From: Bryobacterales bacterium
Lineage (GTDB): Bacteria; Acidobacteriota; Terriglobia; Bryobacterales; Bryobacteraceae
Reading direction: 5' to 3'
DNA length: 64,000 nt
Assembly (NCBI GenBank): GCA_003135055.1
Contig: PLDF01000373.1
Location: 1-64,000 of the forward strand
Shown: in pieces, positions 1 to 7,370 of the stretch
How positions within the stretch are numbered: the stretch's first letter is position 1
Layout of the letters: each line of letters begins with the position of its first letter
The notes under the pieces: model-generated
Told to the model about the DNA's origin: nothing
The model's input: only the letters and a program-made list of their open reading frames with translations
Databases searched by the model: none
Made by a program: the position numbers and the translations under genes

Positions 1-155
1 CCGGCGCAGTAACCCAGCCCCATGCCTTGCGCCGGCGCAGTAACCCAGCCCCACGCCCTGCGCCGGCGCAGTAACCCAGCCCCACGCCCTGCGCCGGCGC
101 AGTAACCCAGCCCCATGCCCTGCACCGGCGCAGTAACCGAGGCCCATGCCCTGCG
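1..155. repeat. Tandem array of five 31-bp units
   Basis: Five head-to-tail units begin at 1, 32, 63, 94 and 125, each opening with CCGGCGCAGTAACC. The first four differ at one or two positions and the fifth has more changes. No spacers separate the units. The array starts at the window edge, so it probably extends upstream. It ends just before the stop codon of the glycosylase gene on the minus strand. Function unknown. Confidence 0.95.
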
Positions 156-161
156 CCGCCC

Positions 162-764
162 CTAAATATTAGCCTCCGCATCCAAACTGCGCCACAGATA
201 CCAGCTCGCCACGGTGCAGTAAGGATGCCACTTGGCGGCCATCGCCTCGACGTCCTTGGGGAGCGGCATCTCCTCCAGCGCATACGCTTTGCGTATGGCG
301 TTGCGGATGCCAAGGTCGCCGGTGGGCAGCACGTTATGGCGGCGAAGGGCGAAAATCAGGAACATGTGGACCGTCCACACGCCGATGCCCTTGACCTTGG
401 TGAGGCGCGCGATCACTTCTTCGTCCGCCAGGCCGGCAAGCTCTTCGAAAACCACGGTCCCGTCGCGGGTGTGGCGGGCAAGATCGCGGATGTAAGCGGT
501 CTTCGACCCCGAAAGACCCAGCGTGCGCATGCGCGAAGGGCGCAGTTTGAGGATGCTGGCGGGCGTCATCTTACCGTCCACGGCGTCCGCAAGGCGGCCG
601 AAGATGACGGCGGCGACGCGTCCGCTAAGCTGTTGGGAGACGATCGATTTGACAAGAGTTTCGAAATCCGGCTCGCGAAATCGGATACCATATTCTCCGA
701 CGCGCCCGATAATGGCGGCAAGCACCGGGTCGGACCGTTTGAGGTGTGAAATGGCCTTTTTCAT
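162..764 (-). CDS. DNA-3-methyladenine glycosylase, AlkA/HhH-GPD family
   Basis: A 200-residue base-excision-repair glycosylase that removes alkylated purines from DNA in the cytoplasm. The helix-hairpin-helix segment lies at about residues 121-139 (LTKVKGIGVWTVHMF), followed by PTGDLG with the expected catalytic Asp at about 150. The N-terminal part contains the family-typical block FETLVKSIVSQQLS. The length fits the compact AlkA/MAG2 type that lacks the N-terminal domain of E. coli AlkA. It is divergent from the VWFA gene with 46 bp between the starts. The family assignment is firm; the exact substrate range is not visible. Confidence 0.9.
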   Translation of the reverse strand: MKKAISHLKRSDPVLAAIIGRVGEYGIRFREPDFETLVKSIVSQQLSGRVAAVIFGRLADAVDGKMTPASILKLRPSRMRTLGLSGSKTAYIRDLARHTRDGTVVFEELAGLADEEVIARLTKVKGIGVWTVHMFLIFALRRHNVLPTGDLGIRNAIRKAYALEEMPLPKDVEAMAAKWHPYCTVASWYLWRSLDAEANI

Positions 765-810
765 ATTGAAACAATTACGCGCGGGGGTACGTCACCCCTA
801 TTGTACCGGC

Positions 811-1794
811 ATGCGTAAACTCATCCTCTTCGCCCTTGCGGTTGCGCTGTGCGCGCAGCAACAGCCCCAAAAGCCCCTGGACGACGCGCCTGCCACTATC
901 AAAGTGGATGTCAACGTGGTCAACATCCTGGCCTCCGTCCGCGATAAAAAAGGTACGTTGATGCCGCATCTGGAGAAGCCGGATTTCAACATCCTCGAAG
1001 ATGGCAAGCCGCAGACTATCAAGTATTTCACGCGCGAGACGGATCTGCCGCTCACCATCGGGATGCTGGTCGATACCAGCGGCAGCCAGGTGAACCTCAT
1101 CGGGATTGAGCGCAACGCGGCGTCACAGTTTTTCTCCCAGGTTCTGGGCAAGAAGGACGAGGCGTTCCTGCTGATGTTCGGCGAGGAATCGGAGCTGTTG
1201 CAGGACTACACCAATTCGATACGGCTGCTCAACGAAGGGCTGAGCCAGTTGCGTCTGAGCGCGCCGGTGGGCGGGCTCGGTCCGGGGCCGGTGCCGACGG
1301 TGGGACAGCCGCGCGGGACTGTGCTCTACGACGCCGTGTACCTGGCGGCGTCGGAGAAGTTGAAGCAGGAAGTCGGCCGGAAAGTGATCGTGGTGATTAC
1401 CGATGGCGTGGATGAGGGCAGCAAGCTTCCCATCGAAGAAGCTGTCGAGGCGGCGCAGAAATCGGACGCGGTGATCTATAGCATCTTGTATGAGGACCGC
1501 GGATTCTATTCACGGTTCGGCGGTTTCAGTTTCGGCGGCGGTGGGGAGGCGGCCTTGCACAAGATGTCGGACGCGACCGGCGGGCATGTGTTCAGAGTGG
1601 ACAACCGGCATCCGCTGGACGAAGTGTTTAAGGAACTGCAGGACGAGATGCGAACCCAGTACGCCATCGGATATACGCCGACCAACGAGGCGAGGGACGG
1701 CTCGTACCGCAAACTCGACGTCAAGATGGTGAATAAAGACTTGAAGGCGCAAGCGCGGAAGGGATATTACGCCACCAAGTTAGATCAGCAGTAG
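811..1794 (+). CDS. Secreted VWFA-domain protein (acidobacterial VWFA-related family)
   Basis: A 327-residue exported protein. The ATG at 811 is preferred over upstream in-frame starts because it gives a clean signal peptide (MRKLILFALAVALCAQQ) directly followed by the mature start. Residues 30-75 form the small beta domain typical of this family (VNVVNILASVRDKKG, FNILEDGKPQ). The von Willebrand A domain follows, with the MIDAS motif DTSGS at 88-92 and a later ITDGVDEGS segment. This matches the VWFA-related family expanded in Acidobacteria (TIGR03436-like). It probably acts outside the inner membrane in metal-dependent protein binding; the partner is unknown. Confidence 0.88.
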   Translation: MRKLILFALAVALCAQQQPQKPLDDAPATIKVDVNVVNILASVRDKKGTLMPHLEKPDFNILEDGKPQTIKYFTRETDLPLTIGMLVDTSGSQVNLIGIERNAASQFFSQVLGKKDEAFLLMFGEESELLQDYTNSIRLLNEGLSQLRLSAPVGGLGPGPVPTVGQPRGTVLYDAVYLAASEKLKQEVGRKVIVVITDGVDEGSKLPIEEAVEAAQKSDAVIYSILYEDRGFYSRFGGFSFGGGGEAALHKMSDATGGHVFRVDNRHPLDEVFKELQDEMRTQYAIGYTPTNEARDGSYRKLDVKMVNKDLKAQARKGYYATKLDQQ

Positions 1795-1799
1795 AATGT

Positions 1800-1841
1800 G
1801 GCGCGCGCACTCATGCGTCGCTCTCATGCGTGCAGCGTTCA
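1800..1841 (-). repeat. Dispersed repeat, AACGCTGCACGC family, inverted copy
   Basis: Read on the minus strand this stretch starts AACGCTGCACGCATGAG and ends GAGTGCGCGCGCC. The same 39-40 bp element occurs on the plus strand at 3823-3861 and 4367-4406. It lies in the gap between the VWFA gene and rfbD. Confidence 0.75.
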
Positions 1842-1909
1842 CGCTCGTTTGAACGCGCTTCGGCCAGGCGCCGGCACATCTTGAGATGAGTCTCCACACA
1901 GCGCGGCTC

Positions 1910-2788
1910 CTATTTCGGCTTTCCGCGGTTCCGCTCTCGGAAGTAATCTTCCACCGCCTGGCGCAGCGGAGGCATGGGTTCGACGCCGGCGCGCTCCATC
2001 TTGGCGTTTGAGAGCGCCGAGTATTTGGGGCGGCGCGCCGGGGTGCGGTATTCGCGCACGCTGGTAAGATGCAAAGCCGGGTGAAGACCGGCCACATCGA
2101 AGATGATTTGCGCGAAATCGAACCACGAAATGGGTGTTCCGCCACCGGCGTGAAAAACGCCGGATTGTCCGCGTTCGATCAGGTCTGCCGTTCGGGCGGC
2201 CAGAAACGGCGTGTACGTGGGCGATGCGAAGTGGTCTTCTACGATGCGGATGGGCTGGTTGGAAGCAGCCATGCGCAACATTATTTCCACGAAATTGCCG
2301 CGGGCCGTGGCTAGGCCTCCGGGGCCGAACACGCCGGAGGTCCGGACAATCAAGGCCTTATCGAGATAAGCCTGCGCATAGATCTCGCCGGCGAGTTTGG
2401 ATACGGCGTAGGCTCCCAGGGGATGCGTGGGATCTTCTTCGGCGTACGGGCGCGTGGCCGTCCCATCGAAGACATAATCGGTGGAGAAGTGAACCAGCCT
2501 GGCGTCGATCTGCCGGCAGGCCAAGGCAAGGTTGCGGACGGCCAGCGCATTGACCAGAAAGGCGGCCTGCGGCTCCTTTTCGGCGACATCGACCTGGTTA
2601 TAGGCGGCGGCATTCAGAACTACCTCGGCGTCGAAACTGGCGAGGGCGTTCTCAATCGCCGCGGGGTCGGTGATGTCGGCATGGGCGCGGTCCCAGGCGC
2701 CCACTTCGTATTGCCGCGATTTCAACTCGCGCACCAGCTCCACGCCGAGTTGGCCGGAGGCTCCAAAAACTACCGCTCGTCTGATCAT
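1910..2788 (-). CDS. rfbD: dTDP-4-dehydrorhamnose reductase
   Basis: A 292-residue extended SDR enzyme that reduces dTDP-4-dehydro-L-rhamnose to dTDP-L-rhamnose, the last step in making the rhamnose donor for cell-surface glycans. Visible features are the Rossmann motif GASGQLG (residues 9-15), STDYVFDG (102-109), the catalytic Tyr127 and Lys131 in YAVSK, and a substrate-domain WFDFAQIIF segment near the C-terminus. Length is normal for RfbD. The other rhamnose genes (rfbA, rfbB, rfbC) are not adjacent. The glycosyltransferase cluster at 44.8-50.3 kb is a possible consumer of the product, but that is inference. Confidence 0.92.
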   Translation of the reverse strand: MIRRAVVFGASGQLGVELVRELKSRQYEVGAWDRAHADITDPAAIENALASFDAEVVLNAAAYNQVDVAEKEPQAAFLVNALAVRNLALACRQIDARLVHFSTDYVFDGTATRPYAEEDPTHPLGAYAVSKLAGEIYAQAYLDKALIVRTSGVFGPGGLATARGNFVEIMLRMAASNQPIRIVEDHFASPTYTPFLAARTADLIERGQSGVFHAGGGTPISWFDFAQIIFDVAGLHPALHLTSVREYRTPARRPKYSALSNAKMERAGVEPMPPLRQAVEDYFRERNRGKPK

Positions 2789-2820
2789 TGGAACAATCCA
2801 GGATATCGCATGGCGCGCCC

Positions 2821-2883
2821 GGTCTCCGCTATTCGGCGCCGGGGTCTCCGCTATCGGCGCCGGGGTCTCCGCTATTCAGCGCC
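2821..2883. repeat. Three tandem copies of a 21-22 bp unit
   Basis: Units starting GGTCTCCGCTAT begin at 2821, 2843 and 2864; the middle one is one base shorter. The last unit runs into the 3' end of the PilZ gene and so contributes its final codons and stop. Confidence 0.9.
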
Positions 2884-3211
2884 AGTGAGAGGCCGCCGGT
2901 TCAAGCTGATCGTTGAACTCTTGCGCGATGCGGCTTAGGGCAGCCAGTCCGGAAAGGACTTCGGTGAGTTCGATACCCACGTAATAACCGTCTTCCGTGG
3001 TTCTGCAGTACATGGCTTCGCCCAGAAAGATCGAATCGCCGATCTCTATTTTCACGGCTGCGCCGGATGCCACGGATTCGGGAGAGATGAGTCCCAGGCC
3101 GCGGCCCGAGGCATTCTTGACCATAGCGGTCAGGCGCGTCTCCGGATCGCCGAGAACGGTCAGGCTAACGGGCTTGTCGGTTGGGACGCGATGTTCACGC
3201 CGGTGTTCCAT
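2876..3211 (-). CDS. PilZ-domain protein
   Basis: About 111 residues forming a single PilZ domain, a fold that usually binds cyclic di-GMP. The RxxxR motif is seen as RREHR just after the start, and the second motif appears as NASGRGLGL instead of the canonical D/NxSxxG. The start is uncertain: ATG at 3211 is chosen because the conserved domain begins there; ATG at 3220 and TTG at 3247 are in frame, and none has a strong Shine-Dalgarno. The C-terminus overlaps a tandem repeat, so the last residues may not be ancestral. Whether it still binds c-di-GMP cannot be told from sequence. Confidence 0.72.
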   Translation of the reverse strand: MEHRREHRVPTDKPVSLTVLGDPETRLTAMVKNASGRGLGLISPESVASGAAVKIEIGDSIFLGEAMYCRTTEDGYYVGIELTEVLSGLAALSRIAQEFNDQLEPAASHWR

Positions 3212-3247
3212 GAGCAACATATCGGCGGCAAGCGGAAAAACTTGCAA

Positions 3248-4016
3248 CTGCGAGGTTCAGGCGTCCGGATTCTTGACGAGCCCGGCAAAAAAATCGCCGA
3301 AATTAACGGAACCCGCCAACTCGGTTTCCAGCGTGAGGCCGACACTCGCGAAGGCCTGTAGCGTCCGCTTCATCACGGTTCGCTGATAGCAGGCGTTCTT
3401 GGGGCTGAGGAGGCCGCAAGGTGGGAAAGATGGTTTGCCGCAGATAAACGAAGATTAACGCGGATACGGATCAGGGGGTCTGTCGGGCTTGATCTTCAGC
3501 GGTTGACCTCGAGGACAGGGGCCGGCGTTGGCAACGAAATAGCCGATCGCGGGATGTTCGGGAAGAGTTACGGATTGCGCCGAGGCTATGGAGACGGTGC
3601 TTAGCCGTTTTGGGGATTTCGGTTCTGTCGCGGAAATCGCCCCTTAGAACCTGTGAAACACATCGCATTCACAAGAGCGACAGACGATCCCTGCGGGAGC
3701 GTCTCTTGCGGCAGAAACCTCACTTTTTTGCCACTTCGCGGGAGTGTATTCCCGTGCAATGCAAAGATTCCGCAAGGGCGAGGTATACACTTGGCCTGTC
3801 CGCGAGGTTTCCAGAGAGTGTTAACGCTGCACGCAAGAGTGCGCGCAGGAGTGCGTGCGCCGCGGCCGCTCCAAAGAACACCGGGCAGAATTCGCGGGCG
3901 ATTAAAACGTTATCAAGGCGCCCCACGCACCGGATTTGGATATTGAAACACACTTGTGATCGAACTGATAGAAAGAATTGATACGGCATTCGCCATAGCT
4001 TCGGTAAAATTATCCT
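3248..4016. other. Intergenic stretch with a possible small ORF and repeats
   Basis: No convincing long gene. On the minus strand 3257-3373 is a 38-codon frame (MKRTLQAFASVGL...) open further upstream with protein-like composition; it may be the tail of a decayed gene, and I do not recognise it. At about 3598-3644 is a fragment GGGGATTTCGGTTC...GTCGCGGAAATCGC that recurs in diverged form at 59320-59372. A copy of the AACGCTGCACGC repeat lies at 3823-3861. Confidence 0.5.
3823..3861 (+). repeat. Dispersed repeat, AACGCTGCACGC family
   Basis: Begins AACGCTGCACGCAAGAGTGC and ends AGGAGTGCGTGCGCC. It matches 4367-4406 with one substitution and one inserted base, and the inverted copy at 1800-1841 with more changes. 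Internally it contains two short CGCAGGAGTGCG-like halves. Confidence 0.85.
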
Positions 4017-4307
4017 ATGGCAAAAACTCGCAAGTCCGAGCCCGATGTAATGGTGTCGGCGGCCGCCGCCGCGCCGGCTCGCAGCAGGGCCGCAATAGCG
4101 CCGCGCAAGCCGCGCCCGGCCGCAACCAAAACGCCGGCGGCAACCCCGGCCGCGATGGTCGAATCGGTTGCGGCCGCATACTCGCCTGCACAAGAGGAAA
4201 TTGAGGCGTTGGCTTACTCGTACTGGGCCACCCGCGGCTATCAGGGCGGTTGCCCCGAAGAGGACTGGCTCCGGGCCGAGCAAGAGCTGCATCAACGCGC
4301 GCGGTAG
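4017..4307 (+). CDS. DUF2934-domain protein
   Basis: A 96-residue protein with an Ala/Pro/Lys-rich, probably disordered N-terminal half (about 1-55) and a C-terminal DUF2934-type motif (EIEALAYSYWATRGYQGG, then EEDWLRAEQEL). Small proteins of this type are common in soil Acidobacteria and Proteobacteria; their role is unknown. The basic Ala/Lys tail resembles histone-like tails, but nucleic-acid binding is only a guess. It is convergent with lexA, 110 bp away. Confidence 0.8.
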   Translation: MAKTRKSEPDVMVSAAAAAPARSRAAIAPRKPRPAATKTPAATPAAMVESVAAAYSPAQEEIEALAYSYWATRGYQGGCPEEDWLRAEQELHQRAR

Positions 4308-4366
4308 GCGCCGGACATGCCCGGCACGCGTTCGCGCGGAGGCCTAAGCGCGTTCACACGATTGCG

Positions 4367-4406
4367 AACGCTGCACGCAGGAGTGCGCCGCAGGAGTGCG
4401 TGCGCC
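4367..4406 (+). repeat. Dispersed repeat, AACGCTGCACGC family
   Basis: Third copy of the element, just 3' of both the DUF2934 gene and the convergent lexA gene. It is preceded by a short inverted repeat (GCGTTC...GAACGC, 4350-4372), so the region could fold into a hairpin and may serve as a shared terminator. Confidence 0.8.
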
Positions 4407-4417
4407 ACGGGGGGGGC

Positions 4418-5041
4418 TTAGCGGTATTTCCGAAGCACGGCCAATAGCCGGCCCTGAATTTGAACGTCCCGGCCGGGCACCCAAATCGGCTTCATCGCCG
4501 CGTTGGCGGGCTGCAAGCGAATCATGTCGCCCGGTTCGCGGTAAAGGCGCTTCAGGGTGGCATCGCTGCCCGCCACCAGCGCAACTACGATATCGCCGTC
4601 GTCAGCCTGAGCCACGCGCTCGAGCAGGATCAGGTCGCCGTCGCAGATGTGATCCTCAATCATGGAATTGCCGCTGACCTGAAGCGCGAAGGTGTTGCCG
4701 TTGCCGGCGAAATCGGCGAAATTCAGAACCTCGCGCTGCGCCACCGCTTCCACCGGCGCTCCGGCCGCAATGCGGCCGAGAAGCGGAACTTCGAGCGCCG
4801 CCGGCCGCGCGCGCCTGTGCTCCTGCAGGTAGCGCGGCGCCAATTCCAGCGAACGGCTCTGGTTGAAGCCGCGGCGCAGGTAATTCTTGGTCTCAAGCGC
4901 GCAAACGTGCTTATGCACCGTGGCCAAAGAGCTAAGGTGCAGCCCCCGCGCTATCTCTTCATAGCTTGGACAATAGCCATTTTCCTCGACGAAGCCCGCG
5001 AAGAAATCCAAAAACTCCTTTTGCCGCTTGGTGAGCGCCAT
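4418..5041 (-). CDS. lexA: LexA repressor (SOS regulator, S24 autoprotease)
   Basis: A 207-residue transcription repressor that self-cleaves when RecA filaments form and so releases the SOS genes. The N-terminal winged-helix domain spans about 1-65. The cleavage site is Ala93-Gly94 in RIAAGAPVE, and the catalytic dyad is Ser126 (VSGNSMIED) and Lys164 (ATLKRLY). An ATG six codons upstream lies inside the Shine-Dalgarno AAGGAGGGA, so the ATG at 5041 is the start. Its recognition helix region differs from E. coli LexA, so the operator is probably lineage-specific; no SOS box was identified. It is divergent from the GGDEF-like gene. Confidence 0.95.
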   Translation of the reverse strand: MALTKRQKEFLDFFAGFVEENGYCPSYEEIARGLHLSSLATVHKHVCALETKNYLRRGFNQSRSLELAPRYLQEHRRARPAALEVPLLGRIAAGAPVEAVAQREVLNFADFAGNGNTFALQVSGNSMIEDHICDGDLILLERVAQADDGDIVVALVAGSDATLKRLYREPGDMIRLQPANAAMKPIWVPGRDVQIQGRLLAVLRKYR

Positions 5042-5064
5042 GTCCCTCCTTCTTATCAACTAAT

Positions 5065-5093
5065 ATTGTGGGCGAATAAAAAGAGAAAATCAA
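5065..5093 (-). promoter_or_regulatory. Candidate lexA promoter
   Basis: On the minus strand TTGATT (5088-5093) and CACAAT (5065-5070) are separated by 17 bp, a sigma70-like arrangement with four matches to consensus in each box. It would start transcription just ahead of the lexA Shine-Dalgarno. Support is by pattern only. Confidence 0.35.
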
Positions 5094-5149
5094 TAGGCAT
5101 GTGAAGTTTTTGGAGCGGCCGGCCGATTAACCGACTTGGAGCGTGGCAC

Positions 5150-6139
5150 ATGATCTCACTACTGAAACCCATGAACGATCTGGAGCAGTGTCAACGGGCG
5201 CGGGACCTCGCCCTCGATTGCCACCTCGCGGCAATTCGAAACATTGCGCATTATGCGATCGAACTGGAACCCCGGACAACGGCCCTCTACCGCAAGTATC
5301 TGGAGGATTTGGCGGCGCAGGCGTCCACTGGAACCGGCGACGCTTTAAACGAAAGCCGCGCCACGCTGCGCGGACTGCTGCGCGAGTATCGCGACCAGAC
5401 TTCCCACTACCTGAACGGGCTGCGCCAGGAACTGTCGGATGCCGTCACCGCGCTGGAGCGCACTCTCGAAGCGCTCGCCCGGTGCGATGGCGATCACGGG
5501 GTTCGGCTTCGCAACGCGGTCGCCCGGCTGCGCGCCATTCCGGTCGATGCCGGCAGCGCTGTCCGCGAGACCGTCCTTGCCGCTGCGTCCACCATCGAGA
5601 GCAGTCTCGAAGAGGTGCGCAAGCAGCACCAGCTTTCGGTGGCGCAGTTTGTCATGGAGATCGGAATCTTGCATAAACGGATCGACGCGCTGGAAAACGC
5701 CGCCTCCATCGACAGGCTCACCCAACTCATTAACCGCGGGGAGATGGAGGAGCGGATCAGAGGCGCGAGGCCGGCCAAGATGAGCATTCTCTTGCTGAAA
5801 GCCGGCGGGTTGCGCGCCGCCGAAACCCAATTCGGCCACGACGTTGCTGAAGAACTGGCAGGAGCCTTCGCGAAGCGGCTGCACAACTGCCTGCCGCCTA
5901 CGGCCGTGATCGGCCGCTGGAGCGAAGAGGCGTTCTTGGCGATACTGCTGGCCGATAAGCCGGAAACCGCGGCTCTGGCAAGGCGGATCACGGAAGGTCT
6001 GGCGGGAGCGTATGCGTGCCTGAAGGCGGGCAAGACCGTGCGGCCCGTGATTCACCTGCGGGTTGGCATAGTAGATCCGGGTACGGATAGCGCGGAGAGG
6101 GTGCTGCAAAGAGTAGGGGAATTCTTGAACGAGGTGTGA
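5150..6139 (+). CDS. Degenerate GGDEF-domain protein
   Basis: A 329-residue soluble protein. The first ~190 residues are largely helical and predicted coiled-coil (for example AVTALERTLEAL, IESSLEEVRKQHQ). The last ~140 residues have the outline of a GGDEF domain: the entry motif SIDRLTQLINR, then a position equivalent to GG(D/E)EF that reads GRWSEEAF. Loss of the signature predicts no diguanylate cyclase activity; it may bind nucleotide or act as a scaffold. The start ATG has no strong Shine-Dalgarno; ATG at 5171 is an alternative. Being divergent from lexA suggests, without proof, shared control. Confidence 0.75.
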   Translation: MISLLKPMNDLEQCQRARDLALDCHLAAIRNIAHYAIELEPRTTALYRKYLEDLAAQASTGTGDALNESRATLRGLLREYRDQTSHYLNGLRQELSDAVTALERTLEALARCDGDHGVRLRNAVARLRAIPVDAGSAVRETVLAAASTIESSLEEVRKQHQLSVAQFVMEIGILHKRIDALENAASIDRLTQLINRGEMEERIRGARPAKMSILLLKAGGLRAAETQFGHDVAEELAGAFAKRLHNCLPPTAVIGRWSEEAFLAILLADKPETAALARRITEGLAGAYACLKAGKTVRPVIHLRVGIVDPGTDSAERVLQRVGEFLNEV

Positions 6140-6305
6140 AGGCTTGCCCCGATAAGGTTCCGTCAGTGGGGCTGGCATCCCGACACGCCAAATCGCCGTT
6201 GTCGCGGCCGCGCCAGACTCTGGTGACAGGGTTTGTTCTCGCCAGTGGTTGGTAAACGCTACGCGACTTTCGGGGAGTTATCCGCCACCCTGCGAGGAAT
6301 CGGCT

Positions 6306-6910
6306 CTATTCTCTTGAGATTGCGATCGAAACGATTGCAACAAAGTCGCGCGCCGTGCCGTTCAGAATATCCAGGAGTTGACTCAGGCTACGGCCGCGGT
6401 CCGCTGCCTGTTGCTCAAGCTTCGTCATTACCACGGCCTGTTCCTGGCGGAAGATCTCGATCTCTCGATCGGGGAAGGACTGAGGGTGCAGCGCGCGGAC
6501 ACCCCAAATCGCCAGGTGCTCTGGCCTGAAGCGGCGAAGGTTGAGGGTTAAGACGATCGCTGCGTCACCGTGGACTGCGGCGGCGACTAAGTGTCGGTCT
6601 TTTTCATCGTTCGTCATCCTCGGAATCAGCGACTCGTAAACGCTGATCCATGCCTCGCTGAAGTGGGCGCGCAGTTTCTTTTCAAGATGGACGGTCAGAG
6701 AGTTGGGCCACCCAAGCTTCAGTTCCAACGTACGGGTAGTCTCTCGGATAATCTTTTCCGACCATTTCGGCTCAAAGAGCCGGGCGGTTCCGCAAGGCGC
6801 AGGAGCGTATCGCATAAAGAGAGGGTGGCGAGGACGCAGGCGTCCAGGACCACGAGCGGTCCCGTTGGGAGCACACGGTCGGCATCCGAAATGCGTTTTT
6901 CGAAGCTCAA
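6306..6910 (-). pseudogene. PIN-domain (VapC-like) gene, frameshifted
   Basis: Two overlapping minus-strand frames together make one PIN-domain RNase. The upstream frame has the first strand and acidic residue (VVLDACVLA, then CDTLLRLAE). The downstream frame continues with ARLFEPKWSEKI, then MTNDEKDRHLVAAAVHGDA and LTLNLRRF. The switch lies near 6781-6790. The true start is unclear: an upstream TTG at 6910 is possible. No antitoxin frame of useful length is seen just upstream. This is either a decayed orphan toxin or a single-base sequence error. Confidence 0.7.
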
Positions 6911-7331
6911 TTCCCGGCCCGTCGATGCCTCTGTCTATGCTTCACCCGGCGCCTCACGGCGCCCAGCGCAAGACTCGAGGTCAAGATGGTTCGCTACTCC
7001 TTTCTTGTGGGGCTCTTTCATCCCCGACTACACGCCGGTTTATCCCGACGATCGCACTCCCTTACTTTACGGTCGTGGCTCTGATCCGAGCCGCGCATCA
7101 GCAAGCGGTTTCGCGATTGCACCGAATCTTGCGGTCAGCGAACTAGCTGAACCGGCGCCACAGAATTTCATCAAGCCTGGCTTGTCTGGTCTGCCGTTCG
7201 TCTTCGCATAGTCCTCCGGACTTCTGGCAGAGCCCGTCGAGGCTCGCTTGCGATTGATTGCGGGTCATGTGCGACGCCTTACATATCTTAGCGCGCAGGG
7301 CGACATTCCCCGCCATTCCCGCCTTTACTCC
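6911..7331. other. Non-coding stretch carrying a dispersed palindromic repeat
   Basis: No gene seen. At 7054-7110 lies a copy of the CACTCCCTTACGGTCGTGGCTC family, followed by CCGCGCATCAGCAAGCGGT; related copies are at 9837, 35760, 46750, 62260 and 62396. Confidence 0.7.
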
Positions 7332-7360
7332 TTTACTAAAGGCGCCCGGTCCACTATACT
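7332..7360 (+). promoter_or_regulatory. Sigma70-type promoter of the desaturase gene
   Basis: TTTACT (7332-7337) and TATACT (7355-7360) with exactly 17 bp between. Transcription would begin near 7367, only a few bases before the GTG at 7371, so the mRNA may be nearly leaderless. Confidence 0.55.
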
Positions 7361-7370
7361 TGCAGCCGAC

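Noticed and set aside
1..155. Possible CRISPR array
   Set aside because: The 31-bp units are directly adjacent with no spacers and no cas genes are near.
3720..4295. 191-codon minus-strand frame opposite the DUF2934 gene
   Set aside because: It runs through dispersed repeats and lacks protein-like blocks.
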